Positions 7,935-16,717 of a stretch of 39,961 nucleotides of DNA are shown piece by piece. Source of the DNA: JANWHF01 sp036276235 (GTDB lineage Bacteria > Planctomycetota > Phycisphaerae > Tepidisphaerales > Tepidisphaeraceae); assembly GCA_036276235.1 (NCBI GenBank), contig DATBDZ010000341.1:1-39961 (forward strand), given 5' to 3'. Position 1 is the first letter of the stretch; the number at the start of each line of letters is the position of its first letter. The translations under genes and the position numbers were made by a program. The notes under the pieces are model-generated. The model saw nothing but the letters and a program-made list of their open reading frames with translations, was not told the DNA's origin and ran no database searches.

Positions 7935-9572
7935 ATGGTCATGTCCACGGAAACGTCGCCTAATTCTCCAGCGACCGAGCGAACGACTGACCAAGAACTG
8001 TCCATCCTGACGGAAATCGGTCACCTCGTGTCGTCCACCCTTGAGCTTCGCGATGCCTTCGGGCAGGTCATGAAGATCATCTCCGATAAGCTGAACATGC
8101 ATCGGGGCGCATTGGTTTTATTGGACGAGACCACCGGCCGCCTGCGCACGGAGGCGGCGGTCGGCATGACCGCGGAGGAAATCGAACGCGGCAAGTATGC
8201 CGTCGGCGAAGGAATCACCGGGAGCGTGGTGGCGACTGGCCGCCAGCGGGTGATTCCTGATGTCCGTCGCGAGCCGGATTTCCTGAACCGCACCGGCCGC
8301 CTGGCGGCTTACACCAACGAGGCGATCAGCTTCATCTGCGTCCCGATCAAGATCGAAGGACGCACCGCGGGCGCGCTCTCGGTCGATAAGCCGTTTAGCA
8401 CTGATGAGCAGTTGCGCAGCGATACCAAGTTTCTGGAGATCATCTCCGCCTTCCTCGCACAGGCGATTCAGATCAATCGCATCGTCCTTCGTCAGAAGGA
8501 AGAGCTGCTTGAGGAAAACGCGCAGCTTCGCGCGCAGGTGCGCGATCGGTATCGATTCGAGAACATCATCGGCGACTCGCCGGCGATGCACGATGTGTTT
8601 GCCGTCGTCGGGCAGGTGGCTAACAGCCGCGCGACGGTGATCCTTCTGGGCGAAACCGGCACGGGCAAGGAGATGATCGCCAAGGCGATTCATTACAACT
8701 CGCCGCGCAAGGAGAAGCCGTTTATTCGCGTCAATTGCGGCGCGATGACCACCACGCTGCTGGAATCGGAATTGTTCGGCCATGTGAAAGGCTCGTTCAC
8801 CGGCGCCATCCGCGACAAGATCGGCCGCTACGAGGCGGCAGACGCCGGCACGCTCTTCCTCGACGAGATCGGCACGATGGAGCCGCAGTTGCAGGTCAAG
8901 CTGCTGCGCGTTTTGCAGGAGCGCGAGTTCGAGCGCGTGGGCGATACGCAAACCATGAAGGTGGACGTGCGCGTCATCGCCGCGACCAACGTCGATCTAC
9001 AGGAAGAAGTCGCCAAGGGAACTTTCCGCGAAGATCTCTTTTATCGCCTCAACGTCGTTAATATTTATCTGCCGCCGCTGCGCAATCGCCGCGAGGATAT
9101 TCCGCGGCTGATCGATTACTTCCTCGATAAATTCAACGCGATCAACAATCGCCGGCTGCGCCGCATCAGCCGCGATATGCTCAACGTGCTGCTGCGATAT
9201 CCCTGGCCGGGCAACGTGCGCGAATTGGAAAACGCGATCGAGCGCGCGGTGGTGCTCAGCCGCGACGAAGATTTCACGGAGGATCTGCTGCCGCTGAGCG
9301 TAAGAATGTTCGCCGCCCAGCGACGGACGAATCAACCCTCCGAATCGATCGATCAACTCACCAAGCGTTTGGCGGAGCAATCGATCGCCGACTACGACAT
9401 GCGCGAAGGCGAAATCTATCAGCTCGTGATCGACCAGATCGAGCACGCCCTGATCGAGCGCGCCCTGGATCGCTGCGGCGGCGTAAAGACCAAAGCCGCG
9501 GATTTCCTGGGGATTAACCGCAATACGCTGAATAAGAAGGTAAAGGAATTGGGGATAGAAGCGGCGGAGTAG
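7935..9572 (+). CDS. GAF-domain sigma-54-dependent activator (NifA-like)
   Basis: This 545-residue enhancer-binding protein has an N-terminal GAF domain (about 20-180), a central AAA+ ATPase (about 205-430) and a C-terminal Fis-type helix-turn-helix (KTKAADFLGINRNTLNKKVK). Walker A is GETGTGKE at 239-246 and Walker B is LFLDE near 307-311. The sigma-54 contact loop reads GSFTGA (286-291) instead of the usual GAFTGA. There is no receiver domain, so a small ligand or partner protein bound by the GAF domain probably controls it, as in NifA. I chose ATG 7935 because GGAGG at 7919-7923 lies 11 bases before it; a GTG at 7914 would add seven residues. The target promoters are unknown. It is divergent from the diguanylate cyclase gene, so a link to c-di-GMP control is possible. 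Confidence 0.9.
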   Translation: MVMSTETSPNSPATERTTDQELSILTEIGHLVSSTLELRDAFGQVMKIISDKLNMHRGALVLLDETTGRLRTEAAVGMTAEEIERGKYAVGEGITGSVVATGRQRVIPDVRREPDFLNRTGRLAAYTNEAISFICVPIKIEGRTAGALSVDKPFSTDEQLRSDTKFLEIISAFLAQAIQINRIVLRQKEELLEENAQLRAQVRDRYRFENIIGDSPAMHDVFAVVGQVANSRATVILLGETGTGKEMIAKAIHYNSPRKEKPFIRVNCGAMTTTLLESELFGHVKGSFTGAIRDKIGRYEAADAGTLFLDEIGTMEPQLQVKLLRVLQEREFERVGDTQTMKVDVRVIAATNVDLQEEVAKGTFREDLFYRLNVVNIYLPPLRNRREDIPRLIDYFLDKFNAINNRRLRRISRDMLNVLLRYPWPGNVRELENAIERAVVLSRDEDFTEDLLPLSVRMFAAQRRTNQPSESIDQLTKRLAEQSIADYDMREGEIYQLVIDQIEHALIERALDRCGGVKTKAADFLGINRNTLNKKVKELGIEAAE

Positions 9573-9620
9573 GTGCCGCCGATCTAAACAAGTTCACGAT
9601 GCCGTGGAATCGTCATGCTG

Positions 9621-9746
9621 AGGTACTCCGAAGCATCTGGCCGTTTCGCCGACCGGGCCAGATGCTTCGGAGTACCTGCTCAGAAAACGCGGCGGGCAGT
9701 GCCCGCCCTACGCGCCGCGCCATCATAGGCCGGGCACTGCCCGCCG
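9621..9746. repeat. Two nested inverted repeats between convergent genes
   Basis: The first is a perfect 22-bp stem (9621-9642 with 9656-9677, 13-base loop) whose arms carry GTACTC (9623-9628) and GAGTAC (9670-9675). The second has arms of about 20 bp (9684-9704 with 9731-9750), each containing an 11-base palindrome GGGCASTGCCC (9694-9704 and 9732-9742). The element sits between two convergent stop codons and could end transcription or protect 3' ends, but it has no T-tract. Confidence 0.8.
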
Positions 9747-9827
9747 TTTTCATGCTTCGCGGGTGCGCCGACGGCACGTGACCACTCAGTCTCCGTAGCG
9801 CGGGATTTATCCCGCCGCTCCTGCGCG

Positions 9828-11225
9828 TCAATGATGCCCCGTCAGCAGCGGCATACACAGATACGCAATCCCCAACGTCGAAAAGAATCCGCAGCAATCC
9901 GTCACTGTCGTCGCCCACACCGTTGCCGACTGGGCAGGATCGAAACCCAGCCCGCGCATTAGAAATGGAATCGTCACGCCGGTCGTGCATGCCAGCACAT
10001 GATTGAGCGTGAGCGAAGCGCCGATGACCGCCGAGAGAATGTAGGGATTGTATGGATGATCATGCCCGCCGAAGACGCCCAGCGCGGCCGGGATCGCGGT
10101 CGTAAGGCCGATGGTGATTCCGGCCAGCAGGCCGATCTTTGCCTCGCGGCGCATCACGCGCAGGAGGATGCCGCCGCCGCCCTCTCCCAGCGCCATACCG
10201 CGAATGGCTACCGCCAGCGCCTGTGCGCCGGCGTTTCCGCCCATTCCTGAGACGATCGATTGATACGCCGCCAGCACCGGCAGCGCGCTGATGGTGTTGT
10301 CGAACCAGGAGATGACCCACGCCGCCATGAACGCGGTGAGGAGATTGACCTCAAGCCAGCCGATTCGCTTGCGGAAGCTGTAGGTCCAGGGGCTGCTCAG
10401 TCGCTCTTCGGCGCCGGCGCCGAACATCTTCTGTACGTCTTCGGTGGCTTCCTCTTCCATGACGTCCACGACGTCATCCACCGTAATGATGCCCAGCAGC
10501 CGATTCTGATCGTCCACGACCGGCAGCGCCAGATAACCATGGCGGCGCATCAGCAGCGCGACGGCTTCCTGATCCATCGTCGCCGGCACGCGCGCGACCC
10601 CCGTCCGCATGATCTGGCTGAGCTTTTTCTCCGGGCGCGAGAGGATCAGATCGCGCATTGAGAGCACGCCGATCAGATGCCGGCGGCGATCGATCACATA
10701 AACATAAAACATCTGCTCGAGCTGCTCGCTGATGCGGCGAAGCTCGCCGATCGCCTGCTCGACGGTGAGATCTTCGACCAGCGCCGTGACCTGCGGCGTC
10801 ATGATGCCGCCGGCGGTGTCCGGGGCATACTGCTCGAGCCGCCGCATCTCGTCGGCGTCTTCCGGCTCGAGCTCCTTTACGATCGCGTCGTGCGCGCCTG
10901 CGGGCAGGCGCTCCAGCACGTCCACCGCATCGTCCGGATCCATCGCCGAGACGACCATCGACGCCTCGGGCGGCTCCATGTCGCGCAGCACCGATGCTGC
11001 CCGCTCCGGCTCCATCTCCGAAAGAATGCGGCCTGCCGTTTCCGGGTCGAGATATTCCGCGACATCCGCCGCCGCGCCGGATGAAAGGCCCTCGAGGACA
11101 TCCGCGCCGTCGGCAGCGGGGATCTCTTCAATACGATGCGCAACATCCGCCGAGTGCGCCTCGGCGGCGTCGGCCGCGATGCGGCTCTTCTCCTCGGTCG
11201 TCAGTCGTGGGCGCTCGACGGGCAT
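9828..11225 (-). CDS. mgtE: Magnesium transporter MgtE
   Basis: This 465-residue protein has the full MgtE layout. An N-terminal helical MgtE_N domain (about 20-130, repeats such as LDPETAGRILSEMEPERA) is followed by two CBS domains (about 140-200 and 205-262) and a membrane domain with about five helices (about 290-465). Signature stretches SGMGGNAGAQALAV and TTVTDCCGFF are present; the Asp in the latter matches the conserved pore Asp of the family. MgtE is a homodimeric Mg2+ channel in the inner membrane that closes when cytosolic Mg2+ binds the N and CBS domains. The start ATG 11223-11225 follows a GGAG site at about 11 bases. Monocistronic; the 5' side is occupied by a nested palindrome. 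No M-box riboswitch is evident. Confidence 0.93.
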   Translation of the reverse strand: MPVERPRLTTEEKSRIAADAAEAHSADVAHRIEEIPAADGADVLEGLSSGAAADVAEYLDPETAGRILSEMEPERAASVLRDMEPPEASMVVSAMDPDDAVDVLERLPAGAHDAIVKELEPEDADEMRRLEQYAPDTAGGIMTPQVTALVEDLTVEQAIGELRRISEQLEQMFYVYVIDRRRHLIGVLSMRDLILSRPEKKLSQIMRTGVARVPATMDQEAVALLMRRHGYLALPVVDDQNRLLGIITVDDVVDVMEEEATEDVQKMFGAGAEERLSSPWTYSFRKRIGWLEVNLLTAFMAAWVISWFDNTISALPVLAAYQSIVSGMGGNAGAQALAVAIRGMALGEGGGGILLRVMRREAKIGLLAGITIGLTTAIPAALGVFGGHDHPYNPYILSAVIGASLTLNHVLACTTGVTIPFLMRGLGFDPAQSATVWATTVTDCCGFFSTLGIAYLCMPLLTGHH

Positions 11226-11271
11226 AGACGGATCAACTCCTGCAACGACAGAATAAGGCTAACACAGAATG

Positions 11272-11288
11272 GACGGGCACTGCCCGTC
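11272..11288. repeat. GGGCACTGCCC palindrome
   Basis: An odd-length palindrome with 8-bp arms (11272-11279 with 11281-11288) is built on the core GGGCACTGCCC (11275-11285). The same core, with different flanking stem bases, occurs twice at 9694-9742. It lies about 50 bp upstream of mgtE. Confidence 0.7.
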
Positions 11289-11309
11289 GCACACTATGCT
11301 AAGTGGGTA

Positions 11310-11434
11310 GTGGGTCAGTTTGAATTCGTGTATGGGTGCCACAGGTCGCGGTACTCCGAGACCTGTGCTGTGCGGCTCGCCAGAAAGACACAGGTCTGCG
11401 AGTACACCGACCTGTGGCACCCAAACTGACCCAC
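11310..11434. repeat. Nested palindrome with two GAGTAC-capped hairpins
   Basis: The outer stem is 12 bp (11310-11321 with 11423-11434), followed after a bulge by a perfect 14-bp stem (11334-11347 with 11409-11422). Inside each arm is a hairpin with an 11-bp stem. The left one (11340-11350 with 11357-11367) has loop GTACTC at 11351-11356. The right one (11389-11399 with 11406-11416) has loop GAGTAC at 11400-11405. It lies between the DUF1552 gene stop and the mgtE start. Confidence 0.85.
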
Positions 11435-11455
11435 AACCGCTAAATGTATGATCGG

Positions 11456-12802
11456 TTATATCGCCAGAGGCCCTGTGCTGTCGCCGATCTTTTCTGGATG
11501 AACATCCAGGCGATCGAGCATCGTCAGCAGGAGATTGGTGACGGGGGTTTGGCTTTCCATCTTGATGTGCTGGCCGGAGCGCGAGCCGCCCAGGCCCCCG
11601 CCAACAAGCATGATCGGCAGGTTTTCATGCAGATGGCGGTTGCTGTCGGAGATGCCGGCGCCGTACAGGATCATCGAGCGATCGAGCACTGTGCCGTCCC
11701 CTTCCTTCATCGACGCAAGCTTTTCGATGAAGCGGGCGAAAAGCGTCATGTGGTAGGTCTGGATTTTCGTCAGCTTCGCGAGATTCGCCGGATCGTTGCG
11801 ATGATGCGAAAGCTGGTGATGCGCTTCGGGGATGCCGATCTGATCGTAGCTGCGGATGCTCGATTCGCGGCCGACCATCATCGTGCTGACGCGCGTGATG
11901 TCGGCTTGATACGCAAGCGCCAATAGATCGAAAATTAAGCCCGCATGCTCCGCATAGTCAGCCGGAGTGCCGGGGGGCCGATCGATCGCCGGCTTCTGCA
12001 TCGGCGCTTCCTCGGCGACGCGCTGGATGCGCTGCTCGAGCTCGCGAACGCTGGTCAGATATTCATCAATCTTGCGCCGATCGGCCGGGCCGACCGATGA
12101 CGCCAGCGATTTGGTCTGATCGATCGCGCCATCGAGAATGCTGCGGCGGTATTGCGCCCGACGCGCCGCTACCGCCGGATCGAGGTTCGCATCGGCGCTG
12201 GCAAAGCCAAACAGGCGATCGAACACCTGCCGCGGATTGGCCACCGGCGGCAGCGGCGAAGTCGGCGTCTGCCAACTCACGCTGCTCGTATACGCACAGC
12301 TATATTTTGAATCGCACAAACCGACTACGCGATTGTCTTCAAGACCGAGCTCGATCGACGCCAGCCGCGTCTGATGCCCAATCTGCTTGGCGGCAATCTG
12401 ATCTGCGGAAACGCCCGCCAGCAAATCCGATCCAGATTCGCGCGGATGCGCGCCGGTGAGAAAGCTGGCCGACGCGCGGGCATGATCGCCGGGGCCAGCG
12501 CCCAGTGCATTCGCATTATGATCGGCCAGGCCGGAAAGAATCAGCGTCTGCTCGCGAAACTTTTCCAGCGGCTTGAGGATCGGTGTGTACGCAAAATCGC
12601 GCCCTTCGGCGGTCGGCGTCCAGTTCGGCATCACCATGCCGTTGGGAAGGTAGACAAAGCACATCCGCACCGGCGATGCCTTTGCAGCCGCCTGCCCGAA
12701 ACTCAATGCGGGAGTCATCGCATCCAGCAGCGGCAGCGCGATGACCGCGCCGGTGCCGCGAAGAAACGTTCGCCGGGATAAATGTTTGCGGCTGATGATC
12801 AT
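11456..12802 (-). CDS. DUF1552 protein, Tat-exported
   Basis: This 448-residue protein starts with a twin-arginine signal (SRRTFLRGTGAVIALPLLDAM, Arg10-Arg11). The body matches the DUF1552 family by recognisable stretches such as FVYLPNGMVMPNWTP, LILSGLADHNANALG, RASASFLTGAHP and MVGRESSIRSYDQIGIPEAHHQLSHH. DUF1552 proteins are common in planctomycetes and verrucomicrobia, nearly always next to a DUF1592 cytochrome-like protein, and their function is not known. The fold resembles the alkaline-phosphatase/sulfatase-like DUF1501 group, which is inference. The ATG overlaps the stop region of the upstream DUF1592 gene by 4 bp (12799-12802), so translation is probably coupled. Confidence 0.9.
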   Translation of the reverse strand: MIISRKHLSRRTFLRGTGAVIALPLLDAMTPALSFGQAAAKASPVRMCFVYLPNGMVMPNWTPTAEGRDFAYTPILKPLEKFREQTLILSGLADHNANALGAGPGDHARASASFLTGAHPRESGSDLLAGVSADQIAAKQIGHQTRLASIELGLEDNRVVGLCDSKYSCAYTSSVSWQTPTSPLPPVANPRQVFDRLFGFASADANLDPAVAARRAQYRRSILDGAIDQTKSLASSVGPADRRKIDEYLTSVRELEQRIQRVAEEAPMQKPAIDRPPGTPADYAEHAGLIFDLLALAYQADITRVSTMMVGRESSIRSYDQIGIPEAHHQLSHHRNDPANLAKLTKIQTYHMTLFARFIEKLASMKEGDGTVLDRSMILYGAGISDSNRHLHENLPIMLVGGGLGGSRSGQHIKMESQTPVTNLLLTMLDRLDVHPEKIGDSTGPLAI

Positions 12803-15198
12803 GGCGCGTCCTTCTGCATCTGAAACGGCGCACTCTCCACTATCCCCAATACCACGCTGGAGAACCGATAGTTGTCGGCGGCGGATTTTCGGGTGATTTG
12901 CCGTACCGTCGGCCGATCAAACGGCTCCAACCCGCGGCCCAGCGCGTAAGTCAGCAGCTTGTCGGCAAAGCAATCGGTAAACGCATCCGGATCGGCCCGC
13001 AAAATCTCCCGGAGCCCCGCCGCTCCTTTGAATGATCTGCCATCGGGGAGCGATCCGGAATCATCGATCGCAGCGGCACCATCGGTTTCGCGCCATTGGC
13101 CGATGGCATCAAAATGCTCCAGGGCAAACCCAAGCGGATCCATCCGCGAATGGCAGGCGGCACACGTCGCATTCGCTCGATGCTTCTCCAGTTGCTCGCG
13201 AAGTGAAACGGACTTTCCCAAAGTCGATTCGTCCAGATTCGGCACATCCGCCGGCGGCGGCTTGGGCGGTGAATTCACGATGTTATCCAGAATCCATTTG
13301 CCCCGCAGGACCGGCGACGTGCGATTGGCGTAGGAAGAGACGGTCAGCACGCTCGCTTGCGTGAGCACCCCGCCGCGCGGCGTGCCAGCGAGATCGACCT
13401 TGCGAAATTCCTGCCCCTTCACGCCGGGGATTCCGTAAAACTCCGCCAGGCGCTGGTTGAGGAATGTGTAGTTGCCGTCTAGAAAATCCAGAACGCTTCG
13501 GTCATCGCTGATGATGGATTGGAAGAAGAGATCGGTCTCCTTCTTCATCGACATGCGGGTGTAGTCGGTGAATTCGGTGAACTTGGCGCGATCGGGGACA
13601 TGCGATTCCAGTGCGCGGGTCAGCAGCCATTGCCCGCCAAAATTCTCAACGATGGCGGCGGCCTTCGGATCCTTGAGCATCCGCCGAACCTGCGCTTCAA
13701 GCACGCCCGGCTCGCGCAGCTTTTGTTCATCCGCACAGCGCGACAACTCCTCATCCGGCATGCTGCTCCAGAGGAAGTAGGAGAGCCGCGTCGCGAGTTC
13801 ATGTTGTCCGATCGGATGAATCGGCTTGCTCTTGTCCGCATTCGGCGCGCGCTCGACGCGATACAGAAAGTACGGCGAAATCAGCAGCTTCTGGATCGCG
13901 ATGCAGAGGCCTTCGTCAAATGAATCGCCGGCGCTTTGCACCATGGCGATCGCTTTCACAAGCTCATCGACTTCCTCATCGCTGACCGGCCGCCGATAAG
14001 CCTGCCGCGCGAGGTTGGAAACGATCTCGCGAATCGACTTCGCATCCGGCGTTCCCTGCGGACGGCCATTGGGAAAAATCTTTTTCAGCGATTCTTCCGA
14101 CGGCCCCATCACCTGCTCATACGGCCCAACGACATCCAGATACATGGGAAACCACGCATCCGCCCCGATGCGCGCCGAGCCGACGACACTCGACGGCTTT
14201 GGCCCTTTGTATGCCTGTGGCAATCCCTCGTACATCTTCAGAAGCGACACCGAAAGCCAATGCTCGCCCGCGGGCACTTGTGCCGTGAACTCCGCCCATT
14301 GCCCATTCATCTCGCCCGAGCGCGGCGGCGTGATCTTCGTCTGATACGCCATGCGGCCATCGATCCAAAACGCGATCTCCACCGGATCGGCCCCCACCGG
14401 CCGCGAGCCGCGGAAGATCGTGCGCATCTTGTATTTGCCATCCACCGGAAATTGCTGCGTCACATGCAGCGCGCTGGGCAGGCTCAGGCCCGTTTCGTCG
14501 TAATCGAATTTCACCGTGCGATTTTTCGAGAACGCATCCGCCACAAAATAAGGCTCATGCGACACGCGCTCCGGCTGCATCCGCTCGACACCAAACACCG
14601 CAGTCCGCGCCACCTTCTCGGCGGCGGCGAGATATTTCTCCATCAGCGCCGGCGACATCGAAAGAGCCGCGCCGATGTTGTCGAACCCATACCCCGAATC
14701 ATCCGGCGGAAAATCATCCGCCGGCCGGAAACTCACACCCAGCAGATCACGCACGGTGTTGTTGTATTCCGCGCGATTGAGCCGCCGCACGATCGAGCGC
14801 CCCGGATTGGCCGGCAACTTCCGATCCATCTTCGCCACAAACCCATCAAGCCACGCGACCACTTCCTTCGCCTGCCCCGCCTCCGGCTGTTCCCGCTTCT
14901 TAGGCGGCATCGCGTGCCGCCGCACCATATTCGCTGCCTGCTCAACCGTTTCGAGGCGATCGATGAGCGCATGTTCATCCTGAAATTGATCCAGGCGAAC
15001 ATCGCCCTTGGCGGTCTGGTCGTGACAGTCGAAGCAGTATTTCGAAAGGAAGGGCTGAACGATCTTTGAGAACTGCGGCCAATCGCCCGACGATGGATTG
15101 GCGGTAGATTCTTCAGCCGCCGCGACGGCTGCAAAGCAGACCGACACCAAGCTCAGCACGGCTGCAATCGCAAACGAGTTTTTGAACTGTAGCCGCAC
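12799..15198 (-). CDS. DUF1592 cytochrome c-like secreted protein
   Basis: This 799-residue exported protein is of the planctomycete DUF1592 group. A signal peptide (about 1-29) is followed by a PSCyt1-like cytochrome domain with CFDCH at 55-59. Then come DUF1587 (RRLNRAEYNNTVRDLLGV), DUF1595 (ARQAYRRPVSDEEVDEL), DUF1592 (around ELATRLSYFLWSSMPDEEL), DUF1588 (RGGVLTQASVLTVSSYANRT) and DUF1585 (around DCFADKLLTYALGRG) in the usual order. A second CxxCH, CAACH, precedes the typical SRMDPLGFALEHFDAIG. Two haem attachment sites suggest a periplasmic electron-transfer or oxidative role on polymers, not proven for the family. The start is GTG 15196-15198 with GGAGA five bases upstream. It is translationally coupled to the DUF1552 gene. 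Confidence 0.9.
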   Translation of the reverse strand: MRLQFKNSFAIAAVLSLVSVCFAAVAAAEESTANPSSGDWPQFSKIVQPFLSKYCFDCHDQTAKGDVRLDQFQDEHALIDRLETVEQAANMVRRHAMPPKKREQPEAGQAKEVVAWLDGFVAKMDRKLPANPGRSIVRRLNRAEYNNTVRDLLGVSFRPADDFPPDDSGYGFDNIGAALSMSPALMEKYLAAAEKVARTAVFGVERMQPERVSHEPYFVADAFSKNRTVKFDYDETGLSLPSALHVTQQFPVDGKYKMRTIFRGSRPVGADPVEIAFWIDGRMAYQTKITPPRSGEMNGQWAEFTAQVPAGEHWLSVSLLKMYEGLPQAYKGPKPSSVVGSARIGADAWFPMYLDVVGPYEQVMGPSEESLKKIFPNGRPQGTPDAKSIREIVSNLARQAYRRPVSDEEVDELVKAIAMVQSAGDSFDEGLCIAIQKLLISPYFLYRVERAPNADKSKPIHPIGQHELATRLSYFLWSSMPDEELSRCADEQKLREPGVLEAQVRRMLKDPKAAAIVENFGGQWLLTRALESHVPDRAKFTEFTDYTRMSMKKETDLFFQSIISDDRSVLDFLDGNYTFLNQRLAEFYGIPGVKGQEFRKVDLAGTPRGGVLTQASVLTVSSYANRTSPVLRGKWILDNIVNSPPKPPPADVPNLDESTLGKSVSLREQLEKHRANATCAACHSRMDPLGFALEHFDAIGQWRETDGAAAIDDSGSLPDGRSFKGAAGLREILRADPDAFTDCFADKLLTYALGRGLEPFDRPTVRQITRKSAADNYRFSSVVLGIVESAPFQMQKDAP

Positions 15199-15585
15199 GC
15201 TGTCTCCGCCAATGTTCCGCCGATCGAAGGGACAGTTATCATACCACGGCTGCCGCTATTTCGTGGCACGGGTTTCCAACCCGTGGGTCCAGGTACTCCA
15301 GGACATTGGCCGGTACTCCGGCCAAATCAGCAAGGAGCGAAGCGAGAAGGATGTACCAAGAATCAGACGCCACGGAGCACCAGGGCCATTGCAGCGCAAG
15401 GAGGATCCGTGCCCTCGTTACACTCGTTCACGGCGTGAAGAACGGTTCTCGTCACCTGAACGATGCTCGAAAGACGGAGACTATCCTTCACATGGCGAAC
15501 CGGAAGATGGAATTGCCCGCAGCCGAAATTCAGTCAGCAAGGTAACCTTGTCCACCAACGGCATCCGCCTTGCCGCTTCGCGCTC
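15199..15585. other. Intergenic region with hairpin array
   Basis: This 387-bp gap separates the divergent DUF1592 and SUKH genes. The part nearest the DUF1592 gene holds three consecutive hairpins (15267-15324). The rest has open frames but no recognisable protein, Shine-Dalgarno or promoter. I see no gene in it. Confidence 0.5.
15267..15324. repeat. Three consecutive hairpins, two capped by GTACTC
   Basis: The first hairpin (15267-15285) has an 8-bp stem and loop TCC. The second (15287-15304) has a 6-bp stem with one mismatch and loop GTACTC at 15293-15298. The third (15307-15324, extendable to 7 bp) is perfect with loop GTACTC at 15313-15318. The three stems are unrelated in sequence. Confidence 0.8.
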
Positions 15586-16605
15586 ATGGCACAAACAAAC
15601 GACCAGGACATGTACGACCGCCTGCGGGCCGCCCTTCCAAACGGCCAGTTCGCGCCACCCGCGACCAAACAGCAAATCGCGGAGGCGGAGAAGGCGCTGG
15701 GCGTTCGCTTCCCAAAATGGCTGACAGAGCTCTATCTGCGCTGCAACGGCATCGTTGGTTCGATGGACACCTATCTCATGTCGCTGGACTGCGAAGAGGA
15801 CCCGGAGGCCGGCCTCGTCGGTTGGAACAAATATCTTCGTCAACTGTGGCTTGATACATCCCCCGAAGGAAAACGCCTGAGGCCTCAGGTTAATTGGGAT
15901 GCGCTCGACCCGCACCGGTTCATCGTTATCACCAGCGTGAACGCCATCGATTGGGCGATCGATCCAGGCAATGGGCCGCAGATCATTGCGCTTAGTGTAC
16001 GGTGTGACGAGCTGTGGATCGTGGGCGCGGATCTGGTGGAAGCTTGCATCAAAGAAGAGCAGGAGGGACACGAAATAGACGAAGACCTGTGGCGTGGGCG
16101 CACGACGCATCGCAGCGAGTACAGCACCGAGCCGCCGGAGCGTGACATCGATCAGTTGTACGACATCATCGTCGGACTCCATCGGCGGCCTGGGCAAATC
16201 CGGATTGCCGGCGAAAGCACCGGGTGGAATCTCTACCGTGCCACCAGCCAGCGGCCCGGCGAATCGGGCGAACTCTATATCATCCCGCGCGGCTCATACG
16301 AAATACGCATCGCCTCGCGCGATGGCAATTTGCCCTTCGTCATGCGCCTGTCAGGCGGATCGCTCGACCAGGAGATTTCCAGCACGGCGCGGACTTTGAG
16401 ACAAGCTCAAATGCGGATTCTCATGACCGACGATGCGATGTCTCAGCCGCGACAGAGCGACGGAACACGCCCGCCGCCCGATCCAAACGAGCTACGCCGG
16501 ATTTGGCACGATGAAGGACGTGAGGATGAAGAGCTGATAAGAATGGCAGAAATCCTATGCGCCCGCGACGATCGCCGGCGGCTGGAGGAGAATAAGCTCG
16601 GTTAG
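15586..16605 (+). CDS. SMI1/KNR4 (SUKH) family protein
   Basis: This 339-residue protein has an N-terminal SUKH domain (about residues 5-170) with the diagnostic pattern LPNGQFAPPATKQQIAEAEK, then ALGVRFPKWLTELYLRCNG. In bacteria such domains are often immunity proteins against contact-dependent or polymorphic toxins, but many act in other ways. The region about 190-310 looks like a beta-rich domain (LYIIPRGSYEIRIASRDG), and the C-terminal 40 residues form a charged helix (PDPNELRRIWHDEGREDEEL). I chose ATG 15586 because the SUKH alignment begins a few residues later; longer in-frame starts add unrelated sequence. No toxin gene is adjacent, so an immunity role is not supported by context. No clear ribosome-binding site. 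Confidence 0.8.
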   Translation: MAQTNDQDMYDRLRAALPNGQFAPPATKQQIAEAEKALGVRFPKWLTELYLRCNGIVGSMDTYLMSLDCEEDPEAGLVGWNKYLRQLWLDTSPEGKRLRPQVNWDALDPHRFIVITSVNAIDWAIDPGNGPQIIALSVRCDELWIVGADLVEACIKEEQEGHEIDEDLWRGRTTHRSEYSTEPPERDIDQLYDIIVGLHRRPGQIRIAGESTGWNLYRATSQRPGESGELYIIPRGSYEIRIASRDGNLPFVMRLSGGSLDQEISSTARTLRQAQMRILMTDDAMSQPRQSDGTRPPPDPNELRRIWHDEGREDEELIRMAEILCARDDRRRLEENKLG

Positions 16606-16617
16606 CTCGGGAAGAGG

Positions 16618-16666
16618 AGCTCCAATGCGGCTTTTGCTCAAGCAGCTTGAGGGCCGCGTCTGGAGC
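16618..16666. repeat. Hairpin after the SUKH gene
   Basis: A perfect 6-bp stem with loop CAG (16637-16651) lies within a broader inverted repeat (gctcc and tgcggc at 16619-16631 against gccgcg and ggagc at 16653-16666). Its position 3' of the SUKH gene suggests a 3'-end structure. There is no T-tract. Confidence 0.5.
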
Positions 16667-16717
16667 GAGTGATCAGACCATCTGTAGGAATGACGGTATA
16701 GTCCCGAGGATTGGCGG

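Noticed and set aside
11226..11310. Mg2+ (M-box) riboswitch before mgtE
   Set aside because: The space is short and filled with a palindrome; I cannot find the conserved M-box cores.
15306..15545. A 79-residue plus-strand ORF upstream of the SUKH gene
   Set aside because: No domain, poor start context and overlap with the hairpin-bearing region; other frames are equally open because of high GC.
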